Positions 22,740-34,700 of a stretch of 64,000 bases of DNA are shown in pieces. Below the pieces are notes generated by a model. That model was not told where the DNA came from. It saw nothing but the letters and a program-made list of their open reading frames with translations, and did no database searches. The position numbers and the translations under genes were made by a program. Origin of the DNA: Canna indica (taxonomy: Eukaryota; Streptophyta; Magnoliopsida; Zingiberales; Cannaceae); contig CP136890.1 of the NCBI GenBank assembly GCA_034359265.1, positions 86,081,501 to 86,145,500 on the forward strand. Direction: 5' to 3'. Position 1 is the first letter of the stretch; each line of letters starts with the position of its first letter.

Positions 22740-24900
22740 TCATCTTTCGAGCAAGTACACCGATTCCTTGTAGATTAGCAAAATCATCATAACTTCTTAC
22801 ATCAACATAAAATTATTAAGACTTAAAGAAAAAAAAAAGGGAGATCCACATACTCATCAAACTCCAAAGGATGGAATATAGCAAATTCAATCAATTTATG
22901 CGTATTGAAGGAGGCAAACTTCTCACGTGGGTCAAGACAACTCAAGCACTTGATCAAGCTTGTATTGACGTTATCAAAACGGCCATTCAACTCTTGAAGC
23001 TGACTATCTATCACTTGATTGAATAATTCGACCTTAAAGTAGTTGGAGAAGGTATCTAATTCTACTATACGCCTTGATCTTCCTTTAGGACAATAGGTCT
23101 CCTCCATATTTGGAACTATAATTTTATGTTTGTTACAAAAATCAATAGTTTATTGGAGCAAACTATCAAAGCCATGATCTCTTACGTCTTGCAATCGACG
23201 CTTCACTACCCCAATGAAAGCAATTGCATTTGCGAGATCTTGATCTTTTCTTTGTAATGCTTGTGATAACTCAAAACTGATCCCCACGATAAGATGCATA
23301 GATGCAACAAGAATCCGAACTTAAAGCTATCCATCATATATGAAATATAGGCAGCTTCTGTTCTTGCTGAAGTATTATCCGAGTCCTCTTCAACTTCATT
23401 CATTAAAGAAATAAAGGGAGAGAACGGTGAGATGACACTTGCAACTGTGGCATAATGAGAACCCCAACTTATGTTCTTGATTTAGACCTCTTTCAGTTGT
23501 TGTTTCATCAAAAGTAATATTTTGGACGATCAACTCATATTGTTTATCCCTAAGAGAATCTTTTCGCTTACAAGAACCCCCAACAACAGTAGCCATCTTC
23601 TAAAGCATGTTAAAAATTTCTTGAACTTTTCTATGATGTTTCGTAGCCTTTATAAAATTGATGTACAAAACAATGAATGTAGTACACAGATTTATTATTC
23701 GCCAAAATCAAGCTCTTAAGCTCATTGAATTTACTAGACATATTGCTTGCACCATCATAGCATTGGCCAGGACGTTTTGATAAACTCAAACCAAGTTTAG
23801 AAAAGAGACGATCAATTGCTGTTTTCAGTGACCTTGTAGTAGTATCTTGAACATGAACAATTCCAATAAAACTCTCAAGAACTAATCTTTTTTTGCCCAC
23901 ATAACGTATCATGACAGCTATTTGCTCTTTCATTGACACATCATGAGCTTCATCAACAAGTAAGGCAAAGTAATAATCTCCAATATCATCAACGACTGCT
24001 TTTACTATTAAATTAGCACAAGCTTGAGCAATATCTTTTTGAATTGATGGCGTAGTAAATTTGTGATTCTTTGGTGCATTCTTTAAAACAACATTAGAAA
24101 TTTCTTTATTAAGCATAGTAGCAAACTTTAGAGTTTCAAGGAATAGACCTTGTTGACTAGAGCTATCTGACTCATCATGACCTCGAAAAGGTTGTCCATT
24201 CCGCAAAAGATGTCTTGTACACATCAAAGATGCTTTCAACCAGAGATGATAATCAACATTTGGCTGTTTAGAAATATTAGAAAAGAACAATGTCAATGTG
24301 CTTTTTGTTGTTCATCAAGTCTTGCCTAGCTTCATAACATTTCCTATGAATGTTGCTAGGATCTCCCACATGAAGCTTGATTCTATCATTTTTGTTCCGT
24401 TCAAAACCAATCCTAACAAAGCCACAATGACCAAATCTTGTACTCTTAAATTCTAGATTGAAAAGATAGTAATATAAGCAAAAGCACACATCTTTCGCTT
24501 CACTGTATTCTAACCAAGTACCAAATTCACCATAATACATTGGATTAAATCTCCGTAATTTTCCATAGACTTCTCTTTGAGGAAAATTCTTAAGCATTGG
24601 TTAAGTTGGACCTTTAAGCAAATATGCTCTCCGTATGTTCTCTCTTTTTGTCAGATCTTTTGTTATCAAATAAATTAGAATTCTCTTTCCCGAGTATGCC
24701 TCAAGATTCTCTCTCTATATATTTTTTTGAGATTTATCTCGATTTGAAGCTGAGGAAGTACTATTAGAAATTTGGATATTTTGCCCTTGAATTTTAGAAG
24801 ATTCTTCTCAAATAAGAATTGATGTTGGAATACTATTAGAAGCTTATTATTGTTTATTTGGAAGTTCATCTTGTATTGTCGTAGGGTTAAGACGTTTAAA
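22740..24900 (-). pseudogene. Decayed hAT transposase (TTF zinc finger, DUF4371)
   Basis: Read on the minus strand: a TTF-type finger domain at 24640-24277 (RRFNPMYYGEFGTWLEYSEA, then AKDVCFCLYYYLF, then HVGDPSNIH), then DUF4371 at 24296-23631 (FRGHDESDSSSQQGLFLE, then YYFALLVDEAHDVSMKEQ, then GQCYDGASNMSSKF). Fragments of the C-terminal half continue at 23596-23396 and 23107-22823. The last piece, LARKMIVKKKDF near 22750, stops before the hAT dimerisation domain, which is missing. Several frameshifts show it is dead. Confidence 0.85.
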
Positions 24901-25139
24901 ATAAGAATCTAATCCTGATAATAATTTATAACAAGACAAATATACAAAATTAAAAACAAATGGGCAGGAAGTAATTAACAAATAACAAATTAAAAATGGA
25001 TAACAAGCAATTAACAATTAAAAATTGACACCAAGCATTTTAATAGTTAACAACAAACTTGTTCAAGCAATTAATAATTAATAAATTTCATTTTCATTAC
25101 CTTTCATTTTTGTAGCATTGACTTTCAAATGTCAATAAT

Positions 25140-27511
25140 TGTTACGCCCCGCCTAGGCTTATCCCTATATAAGGGACCTCACCCGGGAGGGGTACAACTA
25201 GCAACTATACAACAAACAACAAGTGGACTGAATTTAAAATACAACCAGATTCCAAAGCAAATGTCCAACAAGATAACAAATAATCAAGGTTCAACAGTCC
25301 ATATAGGAATAAAGGAATCCAACTTTAGTCCAAAAGTCTAAACAAGTCCAAAAGATAATAGGAGTGAACAGTTCAACTAATAAAATATGAAACTAAGATA
25401 ATGTGCGGAAGACGTTTCCTCCTCCAAAACTCTAGCTATCCCATAAGGAAATGCCGTCATACCTCAGGATTTGAGGCAAAAACAACAAACATCAGCAGAA
25501 GGCTGAGTAGAATTGCAACAAGATGCTATGATGCCATGTATAATGAAAGATACGATTCAACAATTTATTTAATGCTCCTACACCAATAACTATGTCAACT
25601 ATTCTCTACATGAATATATGGTCATAGACCCAATCAAGAGCGTAGTGGACATTGGATTTCCCCCGCACTCTCGCACCCCGAGAGTGGCACCTCAAGCCCG
25701 CTCCAGCTATAGATGCGACTATCCAAAAATGGTAGTCCGCCAACGTCTAACACCTCGACGCTGCACATGCACCTGTGTGGTAAATAGGTGATCACCGGTG
25801 TCACGTGCCCTACACCTCAGGCAACAATATTGTCCAGGGCCATCGCCCAATAGCAGATCAACTATGCATCATGCCAACAACTTACACTAGTGCAACTCAA
25901 CTAATATAGGATGCTAGTAGTCATGTCATCATGTATGAATTAAATATATAAACAACAACATAAAGATGTTATCAACAAGTAAAGCATGCAACATCTATAC
26001 TAGCATCCTCAACTAATAAGCATAATAAAACATCATGTTGGCAACATATATCAACAAAATATGCATAAAGAGCTTCAACGACAGTAGATATTAATTTTCA
26101 ACGGAATAAAACAACAAGATAATATTTCGACATAGGGTAAAAACCGATCTAGGATGAGATTCACCTTAATAACTATTATAACAACAAAACAATTCGAGTG
26201 AAAACCATGAAAATGAATAAAATAATATTTTCCGACTCGGCACGCAGAACGATAAAAAATACCAACTGTTTTCAACATCTGAAAGTCAAACGGTGAAACT
26301 GACCTCACCAATAAATTCAGGACGTCGAGTAGGTACGAATTCATATATAATATGACTAATTTGACCCACTATAGAGCCTCAAAATAATATTTCAAATATC
26401 AACGATATTTTAAAACAAATAACTAAATAGGTTTCTGCTACAGTACTCGTAACAGTGATATAATTCATAAGTCACTGCTACCGCTGCCGTGATATCAACT
26501 ATAATACATAAAACCAACTTATTATATATATAACTGTTATTTATCTAAAACCGTTACCAAGTAAAAATAACCCGATATACAATACTGCTACAAGGTATAT
26601 TTCACCGATATAATCTACTCCATCTCTTCACCCAAACTAGGGCTCATGCGACACTTCCCTCCGCCGCTGCCTCTACCAACTGCCACCCCCGACCTCTCCG
26701 GCAGATCGGGTCGCCGGGGAAGCCCGACGCCAGCGCCGACGACACGCCGTTGCCAGCACGCGGCAGTGGCAGCCCACCCGCCTCGCACGACAGCCCTCAA
26801 CGGCTATCGCGCCTGGCAGTGGCCGATTGCCCGCGTGGCAGCGACACCTCGTCGGGCGCTGCTGCTCGTCGCGGCCGGCGCCGACCAAGACCCGACCCCG
26901 AGCTGTGACGCAACTTGGCGGAACTTCTCAAAACAGTGCCGATCGGCACTATTGCCGACGGCAATGAGTCGAGCACGAAGAAGACAAACACCAAAATGAC
27001 GACAAACGACAAGATTCTATCACAAAATGACAGATCCGATCATGTACTGTGATCGTCTCCTCGTCGGCGGCTCGGACTGCGAGTAATCTGCCGGAAAGTT
27101 CGACACAAACACAAGATCCGGCAACGAGAAATCAGATCCGAAATTTTGATAGGATGAACACTTCAAAACTCAGATAAAACACAAAGAAATTTCAGATCTA
27201 CACGTCTACAAGAATCCTAAATCGAATCTCATCCTGTTTAAAGGAGTAGGACGAAGATCCTACTTAAAGGTCCACCAACTCCGAAAATTTTTCCAAATTC
27301 TTCAAGATCGCACATCGCCGCTACGATCCGCCACGTGCTCACGAGCTCCGGGGTACACATCGGCAACAATTACGAGACAAAAAAAGATTAGAGCGGCTTA
27401 AATAAGCGATTAGTCGCTCATTTTATGAAAATACCACCAAACTATCAATTAATTACAAAACAGCCCCGCAATTAATCACATTAATAATTTAATAATTTTT
27501 CAGGCATAACA
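25140..27511. mobile_element. Solo LTR (2.37 kb) inserted in the hAT relic
   Basis: The segment begins TGTTACGCCCCGCC and ends GGCATAACA, a TG...CA pair with short inverted ends. It is bracketed by the 5-bp duplication ATAAT (25135-25139 and 27512-27516). No internal repeat of its start, no primer-binding site and no gag/pol frame were seen, so a recombination-derived solo LTR fits best. GC-rich open frames around 26640-27010 have no family signature. Confidence 0.7.
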
Positions 27512-28062
27512 ATAATTTTAAAACACCCACCAAACTTGAGTATAAATTGATGTTTCCCGTAATTAAACAAAATCAAATGTCATTCTTGTAGCATTGGCAT
27601 TGCAATTAAAAAAAATCAAAATAAAAAAATTCACTACTGCACATTGTAATTGAAAAAAAAAATCAAAATCAAAAAAAAAATCACTGCTGCACACTGTAAT
27701 TAAAAAAAAAAAAAATCACTACTGCACTATAATTAAAAAAAATCAAAATCAAAAATAAAAAAAACACTGCTGCACTGCAATTAAAAAAATCAAAATAAAA
27801 GAAAAACCTTAAGTATATGGAACTATAGAAGAGAAAATAAGAAATTACCTGAGTCATGAAAATAGGGGTTGTCGGCGTGAGGAGGTTGAGGTGTGAGAAA
27901 CTGAGAATATGGAAGATAGGAAGAGAATAAAAATTATTATTTTTTTGTCGCTGTCGGCGTGAGAAGGGCAAGAGGTTGAGTCGCTGAGATGTGAGGGATT
28001 GAAGACATTGGGATTTAAGAATAGAGTTTCTGAAAATGACAAAACTACCATTTTAATTTTTT

Positions 28063-28290
28063 TTGTAGCGGATACATACTTAGTGCAGTCACGTGACTGC
28101 ATTGGACGAGGAAACACCCCATCGTTTACTAGCTATGGCATGGCTGGTGGGGTGCGTGGCCTATGTAAATATGTATTGTAAAAGTGCTTGCACACCGCCC
28201 ACCGCTCTTACTCACGATTAGGAAACGACCATCTTTTACTAGCTGTGACATGATCGATGGGGGTGTGCGGCCATAGAAAATTTTGTTATG
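28063..28290. repeat. Repeats at the right side of the hAT-derived region
   Basis: tagcggatacatacttagtgcagtcac at 28066 on resembles the left hAT end in direct orientation; it overlaps the perfect 18-bp palindrome tgcagtcacgtgactgca (28084-28101). Two diverged direct units follow (from 28111 and from 28220, both containing ttttactagct or gtttactagct), and cacaccgcccaccgctctta at 28190 resembles 22270-22305. Confidence 0.45.
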
Positions 28291-28793
28291 CTCCTTGTGC
28301 TTTTGATATCCTCGTGGGTGACACTTGAGAGTTAGGAGCCTTAGGTATATTGCCCTCGGGCAATCATCACTCTAGTTCAAGCATTTTCTCAAGCATCCTT
28401 TTACATACAACCTATTGGCCCAAAATATTTTTGCGTCCAAGCACTAAAAGGCTCGTGGTCAAACGAGTTGGGAACCCATGACTTTCAACATTAGCAAAAA
28501 ATTATTGTGCAAGGCTCATCCCTTGTGGGGGCAAGGAAGCCGCACGAGCGTTCAGGTGGCCACGAACGTCTGTCCGTGACAGTAAGGCCATTAGCCAAAT
28601 TTTACAAACTTTGACCATTGGTCCATTGCTGGGTTTGGCACTTCAAAAATCGGCCAATTTGATGAATATTAGTCCTAGATTCAAATAAATATTATTAAAA
28701 CATCATCAAATATGATCAAGTCCAATAAAATTGTGAACAGGTTAACCCGAATTTGTTTTTCCTTAAATATTGAATCAAAAAGTAGTTAAGGAA
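28291..28793. other. Intergenic spacer downstream of VPS52
   Basis: Nothing recognisable as a gene or transposon end was seen between the hAT-side repeats and the VPS52 stop codon. The VPS52 3' untranslated region must lie in its right part. Confidence 0.5.
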
Positions 28794-31700
28794 TCAAAAA
28801 GTCCTGGAGTACTTCTTGATTTCAAATAATATTGAGGATATAGAAACCAAGTCCTTGTTTAGAGCAGAACCACCAGGAATTTTTTTCACAGACTCTGAGA
28901 GCCTTGTATAGTACAAAAGTAGTTGCGTCAAAGCTGCTTTCAGGATCTCCATTCCACACAAAAAGTTGCTGAACGAAGTAATGACATCTTTGTGCATCAG
29001 TTCGATTGCAACTTTCCACCTGTTTGCAAAATCCTTGACCAATGGATCAACATCAGCGACACTGGGTTTCCCAGTAGTGGTACTTGTGTCTTCCGCTAAT
29101 ATAAGCATAAAAAAAAGGGCAATTCAATACTTTATGATTGAATCCACTCAATAATAAGTTATGCACTAACTTACATGCATTAGTCTTGACAAATCTGATA
29201 AGGTCACTAAAATGCTCTAGAAGCAATTCTTCCTGCATAGATGACAAAATGATTCAGCAACATATGATTAGTTTCTGGCGTGCATGGACTTGGCATGCAA
29301 TGGAGAGAAATCTCAACTTATGTAAAATGGCAAACATATATTAAAACGGCATTAAACAAGAAAAGTTGACTAAAACAGCCTGTAATTCCTTAATCTCGCT
29401 TTTTTCCTCAATGGAAGGATAGTGCTCATTTCTGACAAAATCAGGAATTTCCAGCCTGAATGCCTTGAGCTGGACCTTGGAAAGTTTTAGAATAAGAAGA
29501 GGGAATTCGCAAATTTGGAAGCTTAATTCCATAATCTGACAACTTATAATCTACAACACTACAAAACTAACTAAGAAAAGAAAATAGGACAAATGCAATC
29601 TCACTGTTCAAAAATTAAGTCTTATCCGCCAAAACAAAATTACTGGTAAATTTGATCTGAATAATTAGACAAGAAACTAAATGAGGTACAGTAAGTCTGA
29701 GTTTAACAAACCTAACTTTCCCATGTGTATGGACAACACCTTGAACTTCACTTAAATGAGGTAGAACTAGACTTGGTTTAAAATACCGTACCGTACCGAG
29801 CGGTACAAGCGATATTGGTTGAAACCCATATATGGTACACCAGGTACCAATTGGTACTGGGTGTACCGATAAATACCGCCCGGTACCGGCGGTATTTATA
29901 AAATACCGCCCGGTACCGGCGGTATTTATAAAATACCGGGCTGTTACAGCCCGGTATGATAGCTCTGTGTTGTCTTTTGACAGCAAAAAAAAAATTACAC
30001 CCGATATGCCTTTTTCGTACCGGCCCGTACCATGTGTTGGTACGGTACGATACTGGTACATACCGATACCGGCTACTGACCGAGATCGGTACGGTATTTT
30101 AAACCATGGAACCAGAGTAGCACAATGGTGTGGGCTAGGTTTGAGTTTAGGTGCATGTGCAGGTGGAGATTAGAGGGATCAGTAACTTTACCAAGATAAG
30201 AGGGGAAAGCATGTTCGAAGTTTAAACATGTACATAGTAGGCCTGAGTGTCCATGTATTCTTCGCCTATACATCCACTTATATGGCTTAAGGAACACTTG
30301 AAAATTATGACCACTCTTTCATTTAGACTTAAATTTTTGCTCATTTTATTTGCATTCAACAACATATATATGAAGAAGTAACAAGGGTGAACCCTAGCAC
30401 CAAAGTGAAGGTTGCTGCTTAGCTCATGATGCATACATCTCACAAGGGAAAGGCTACATTCCAAACTTCGATAAGGAGGAAGGGCATTCTATGCCATATG
30501 TATCTAACTTAAATGAAAACAGTGGTTTCCCGTCCGTCTTTTTTTTTTGAAAAGGAGAACCCTGCATTCTATTCAAGAGGTATGAAAGGTACAGGTATGG
30601 GGGGAGAGAGTACAAAATAAGTTGAAAAGTAAATAAAATACATTAAGACGAACAAAGTTCAAAGAAGCTGGCCGCGGATGCAGCAAGAACTTGAGAAGTA
30701 GATGCCTGATCCCTGAATGCTCTAGAATTCCTCTCAAACCAAATATACCAACTCCAAATGAGAAGCAGACGCGCTTGCAAAGCTGCAGCCCGAGAAAGAG
30801 AAGCAGAAGCACCGTAAGACCTCCAAGGAGAACAAGATAGCGGGAAGAAAGAGATACGAAGAAGAGCCAAGAAAGCTTTCCACCCATCACAACTGAAAGA
30901 GCAGGCACAGAATAAATGATCATGAGTTTCCGAGCCATTCACGCACAGAAAGCAAGAGGTGTCACTAGCAATGCCCCAATGAAAGAGTCGATCTCTCGTT
31001 AGAAGCCGCTTCCTTATTTTTAGCCACCCGAATAAAGAAATCTTGGGGGGTAGACGAATACGCCATAGGAAGCCAAGGCAACCATCTGGTACCCCACGAT
31101 AAGTGAGCAACAAATAAAGGCTTTTAGTAGAGTAGAGACCATCCAAGGTCCATTTCCACCCAAAAGAATCATCACCCATCAAGTGTTGAATAGTTTCCAG
31201 ATCTCGGGCCAGGGACAACAAGCTATCAGTATCCACCAAAGCAGAAAAAGTAACATCCCAGCCGATGCAAGACTCCTCCCTGTCAAGGACTCGAGCCTCT
31301 GATATAAAGCATTTTGGATTGATGGCGAGGTGAAAGAGTGATGGAAATTTATCTGCCAAGGAAACCCCAGATAACCAACGATCCGTCCACAACCTGATTC
31401 TATCACCAAAGCCGACCCGAAAAGTAAGACCAGGAGTAATCAAATCGAATAAGCCGCAAAGGTCTCTCCAGATCGGTGACGCCCTTCGATAGAAGGGGCC
31501 TCCATTTGTCCAAAGCCGAAAATCCCCATACAAGTTTCTAAGAATCCTGACCCAAACAAGATCGCTCCTGCAAATCACCTTCCAAAGCCAAGAGCCGAGC
31601 CGCGCTAGATTATGAGCCTGCAAGTCCAGGATGCCGAGTCCTCCTTCCTTCTTAGAGCAAGTGAGTGAATCCCAAGCCACCAGACTTCTGCCCCTCAAGG

Positions 31701-34700
31701 ATAAACTTTCCTGACCGACCCAAAAAAATTTCTTTCTCCTGCTGTCAATTCGCTTAATGACCCATTTTGGCGCTTTGAAGATGGAGAGGAGATAACCCGT
31801 CGAGGAAGTGATGACACTGTTAATCAGGGTAAGACGACCGGCCCTCGAAAGAATACGTCCGTGCCACCCATTCAGTCTAGCATCAAAGCGGGAGAGAAAC
31901 GCAAGCCAATCACGTTTGTACAGCCGTCCTGCCCGAAGCGGAAGCCCCAAGTAAACAAGGGGAAACTCGGCGACACGACAACCAATGTCAGAAGCAAGTT
32001 GAGAAGATAAAACAGGGTCCTCCTTCAAGCATAAGACACTCGACTTGGCCAAATTCACCTTGAGGCCAGCCACAAGCTCGAAGCATTTGAGCAGCAAGAG
32101 TAAGTTCCTCAAACTGGAGCCATCATTTCTGCAAAAAAGGATCAAGTCATCTGCAAACATGAAGTGAGAAACACTACCAGTTACCCTATGGTTCAAGACT
32201 CCAGAAATGAAGTGATTTTGGACCGCCAGCTCAAGTAATTTAGAGAAGCAATCCATGGCAAGATTGAAGATGAACGGGGAGAGAGGGTTCCCCTGACGAA
32301 CTCCACGACGATGCCGAAAGAAAGTACCCACGGATCCATTAGTAATAATGGCCGAGTCAGTGCCAAGAAGCTGAGATATCCATGCCCGCCATAATGGAGG
32401 AAAGCCGCGAGCCTCCAACAAATCCTCAATGAAACTCCAATCAATGGAATCAAAAGCCTTCTCATAGTCAACTTTGAAAAGAATGCCATCCTCCTCAACC
32501 TGCTTACAAGCCCAAACGGTCTCATGGACCCCCATAAAACAATCCAAAGTGCTTCGCCCCTTCATATAGGCGAACTGATTAGCACCGATGAGCTTATCCA
32601 TACAGGGTAGTAGCCGACGCGAAAGAACTCTGGAGAAGATCCGAATTATGCTATGCTCAAGGCTGATCGGTCTAAAGTCTCGGACCGTGGAAGCACCCTC
32701 CTTCTTGGGTATGAGAACAATATGCCCCGAGTTGAATCTTCTCAAACTGGACGGATCAAAATAAATCTCATTGAAGATTTGAAGAATATCCACTTGAAGT
32801 AAAATAGAGACAGATGGAACAGCTCAATGCGACAATGGCAAACCCTAAGAGAGAGAGAGAGAGAGGGGAACTATACATCCATGGTAAGAGGAGAATAAAA
32901 AATATATTGGAAATTGAAGTCCTACAATGAAAGGAGAAAGCCTCTATAGGATTACCTTTCTTATTAGCCAAAAAACTACCAGAGAGTCTAATCTATTACC
33001 TAAACAAATCTATCTTAACTAATTAAATTCTAAAAAAATGAAAAGGATAACTAGGGATAACCAGGTACAGAAGCTGTGCTACATCAGAAATGCACTTTGT
33101 AAAAAGGCACTTATATATTTACCACATATAATCCTATGTTGCTCTTTAGAAATTCCTCAAAGTGCTCTTGCATTTTTCCTCCCCCTGTACCTGCTTCCTG
33201 GACATAATTTTTTCACCAAACTATCAAGTTTCAAGAATGGACATGAACCACAACAAGAGACGCATAATAATATTAATAATATGGATATAAAATCAGAACC
33301 AAATACCACTACCTACCTTCAATATAGCAATTGTCATGTCATAGTTGTTGATAAGGAATACTGTCTGTGACTTTGGCTTTGTAAATGTTTTAGCCAATTT
33401 AACAAGCAAGTCATCAACAGCCATTTGAAGTCGTTCAAGGTTAAGATCAAGCTACAAAAGTTAAGCAAAAATAAACAAACTCATTATGGTTCAGACTTCA
33501 GACTTCAGATATATTATGCCAGTCAATGATGCTGAGTTGCTGACTACAAGCACACTTTAAAAACTGCATGCATACGAGAATCATAAGTTGATATTGATCA
33601 GTGCTAAAGTTTGTCTTCAGCATTCAGAAAATGAGGTAAATAACCTTCATTATATTAAAAAACCAATACCAGCATGTTGACTACTGACCTGTCCATCTCC
33701 ATATTCAACATTAAGGTGCACAAGGGATGCTGTGAATTCAGCATACCGCCTCATAACATAGTGAGGATGGACATCGTCCTCCCATAATGCCTTTATATTG
33801 GCATTACGGAAGCTATTAAGATGCATGTCAAATACCATCTTGAAACGAGGCCACAGAGAAATATTGACCTGTAGTGGTGGGGAAAATCAACTCTTGAATA
33901 ATAATTATGTTCCATAATCAATTAGGCAAGATGCACAAGAACAGTTCAGAAACATTGTCTCATCCAATGGCTTAGTAGATTGTGTTAAGTCAATAGAAAA
34001 CATCTAATGGATTAAGCTTTTAGATGGAATAAATACAAAACTTAAGACGGTATGAAGTGGGAGGTCATATGTTTGAATCTTGTCCGTCATACAATAAAGA
34101 AATAACTCCTAGTTAATTCAAGCTCTACATGTTGGAATTGTTCCAACATGTGAGGGAAAGTTAATACAAATAAATAGATTCATGTCTCATCTAATGGATT
34201 AAACTTTTAGATGGAATGACATTGACAAAAAGCTTTAAGAGGCTAAAAACAGGGGCATTCATGAGACCTAACTTATAAAAAAAACACAAAAAAAGTACTT
34301 GACAAGAGTAAATATTCGAGACTCGTAACTGTACCTTATCTAGGTACGAATCCACACATGGAATTCGTTGCTTAAACATAATCAACTGCAAGGAAAATTA
34401 CATTAAAGATACAGAGAAAAAACGTATTAATGTGAATCATATAGAGATACCAATATGAATATGCGACTAACTGATAAAAAAATTATAATAATCAATAGTG
34501 CATTTTCAACTTAATAGGAAAAAGGAACATGATAACATGTTCTGATTGTGACTTCATACAGAAGAATTGTTGAAATATGGTTTCTCTACTGCTAGAGGGG
34601 CATTTTTTACTTAGTAAAGAATAATAGCTTCATCAAGTTATCAACAGTAAGATTAAACACAGGAAATTCAACATGCCTGAAGTGAAACCATAATGTAAAA

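Noticed and set aside
26646..27012. GC-rich frames (117 and 71 codons) in the solo LTR
   Set aside because: Alanine/arginine-rich reading in every frame, no recognisable domain; kept only as a possible captured segment.
25125..27582. 10-bp flank tcaaatgtca as the target duplication of the insert
   Set aside because: The TG...CA ends with ATAAT five-base flanks fit an LTR insertion better; the 10-bp match lies outside those ends.
29341..29532. 63-codon minus frame first taken as a VPS52 exon
   Set aside because: It does not match the expected KSN/HFEE region, which is instead found at 33123-33197 with proper splice sites and phase.
30460..32830. Target-site duplication for the LINE with the 716-codon frame
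   Set aside because: Only a weak acttgaagtaaaat/acttaaatgaaaac similarity was seen, too diverged to claim.
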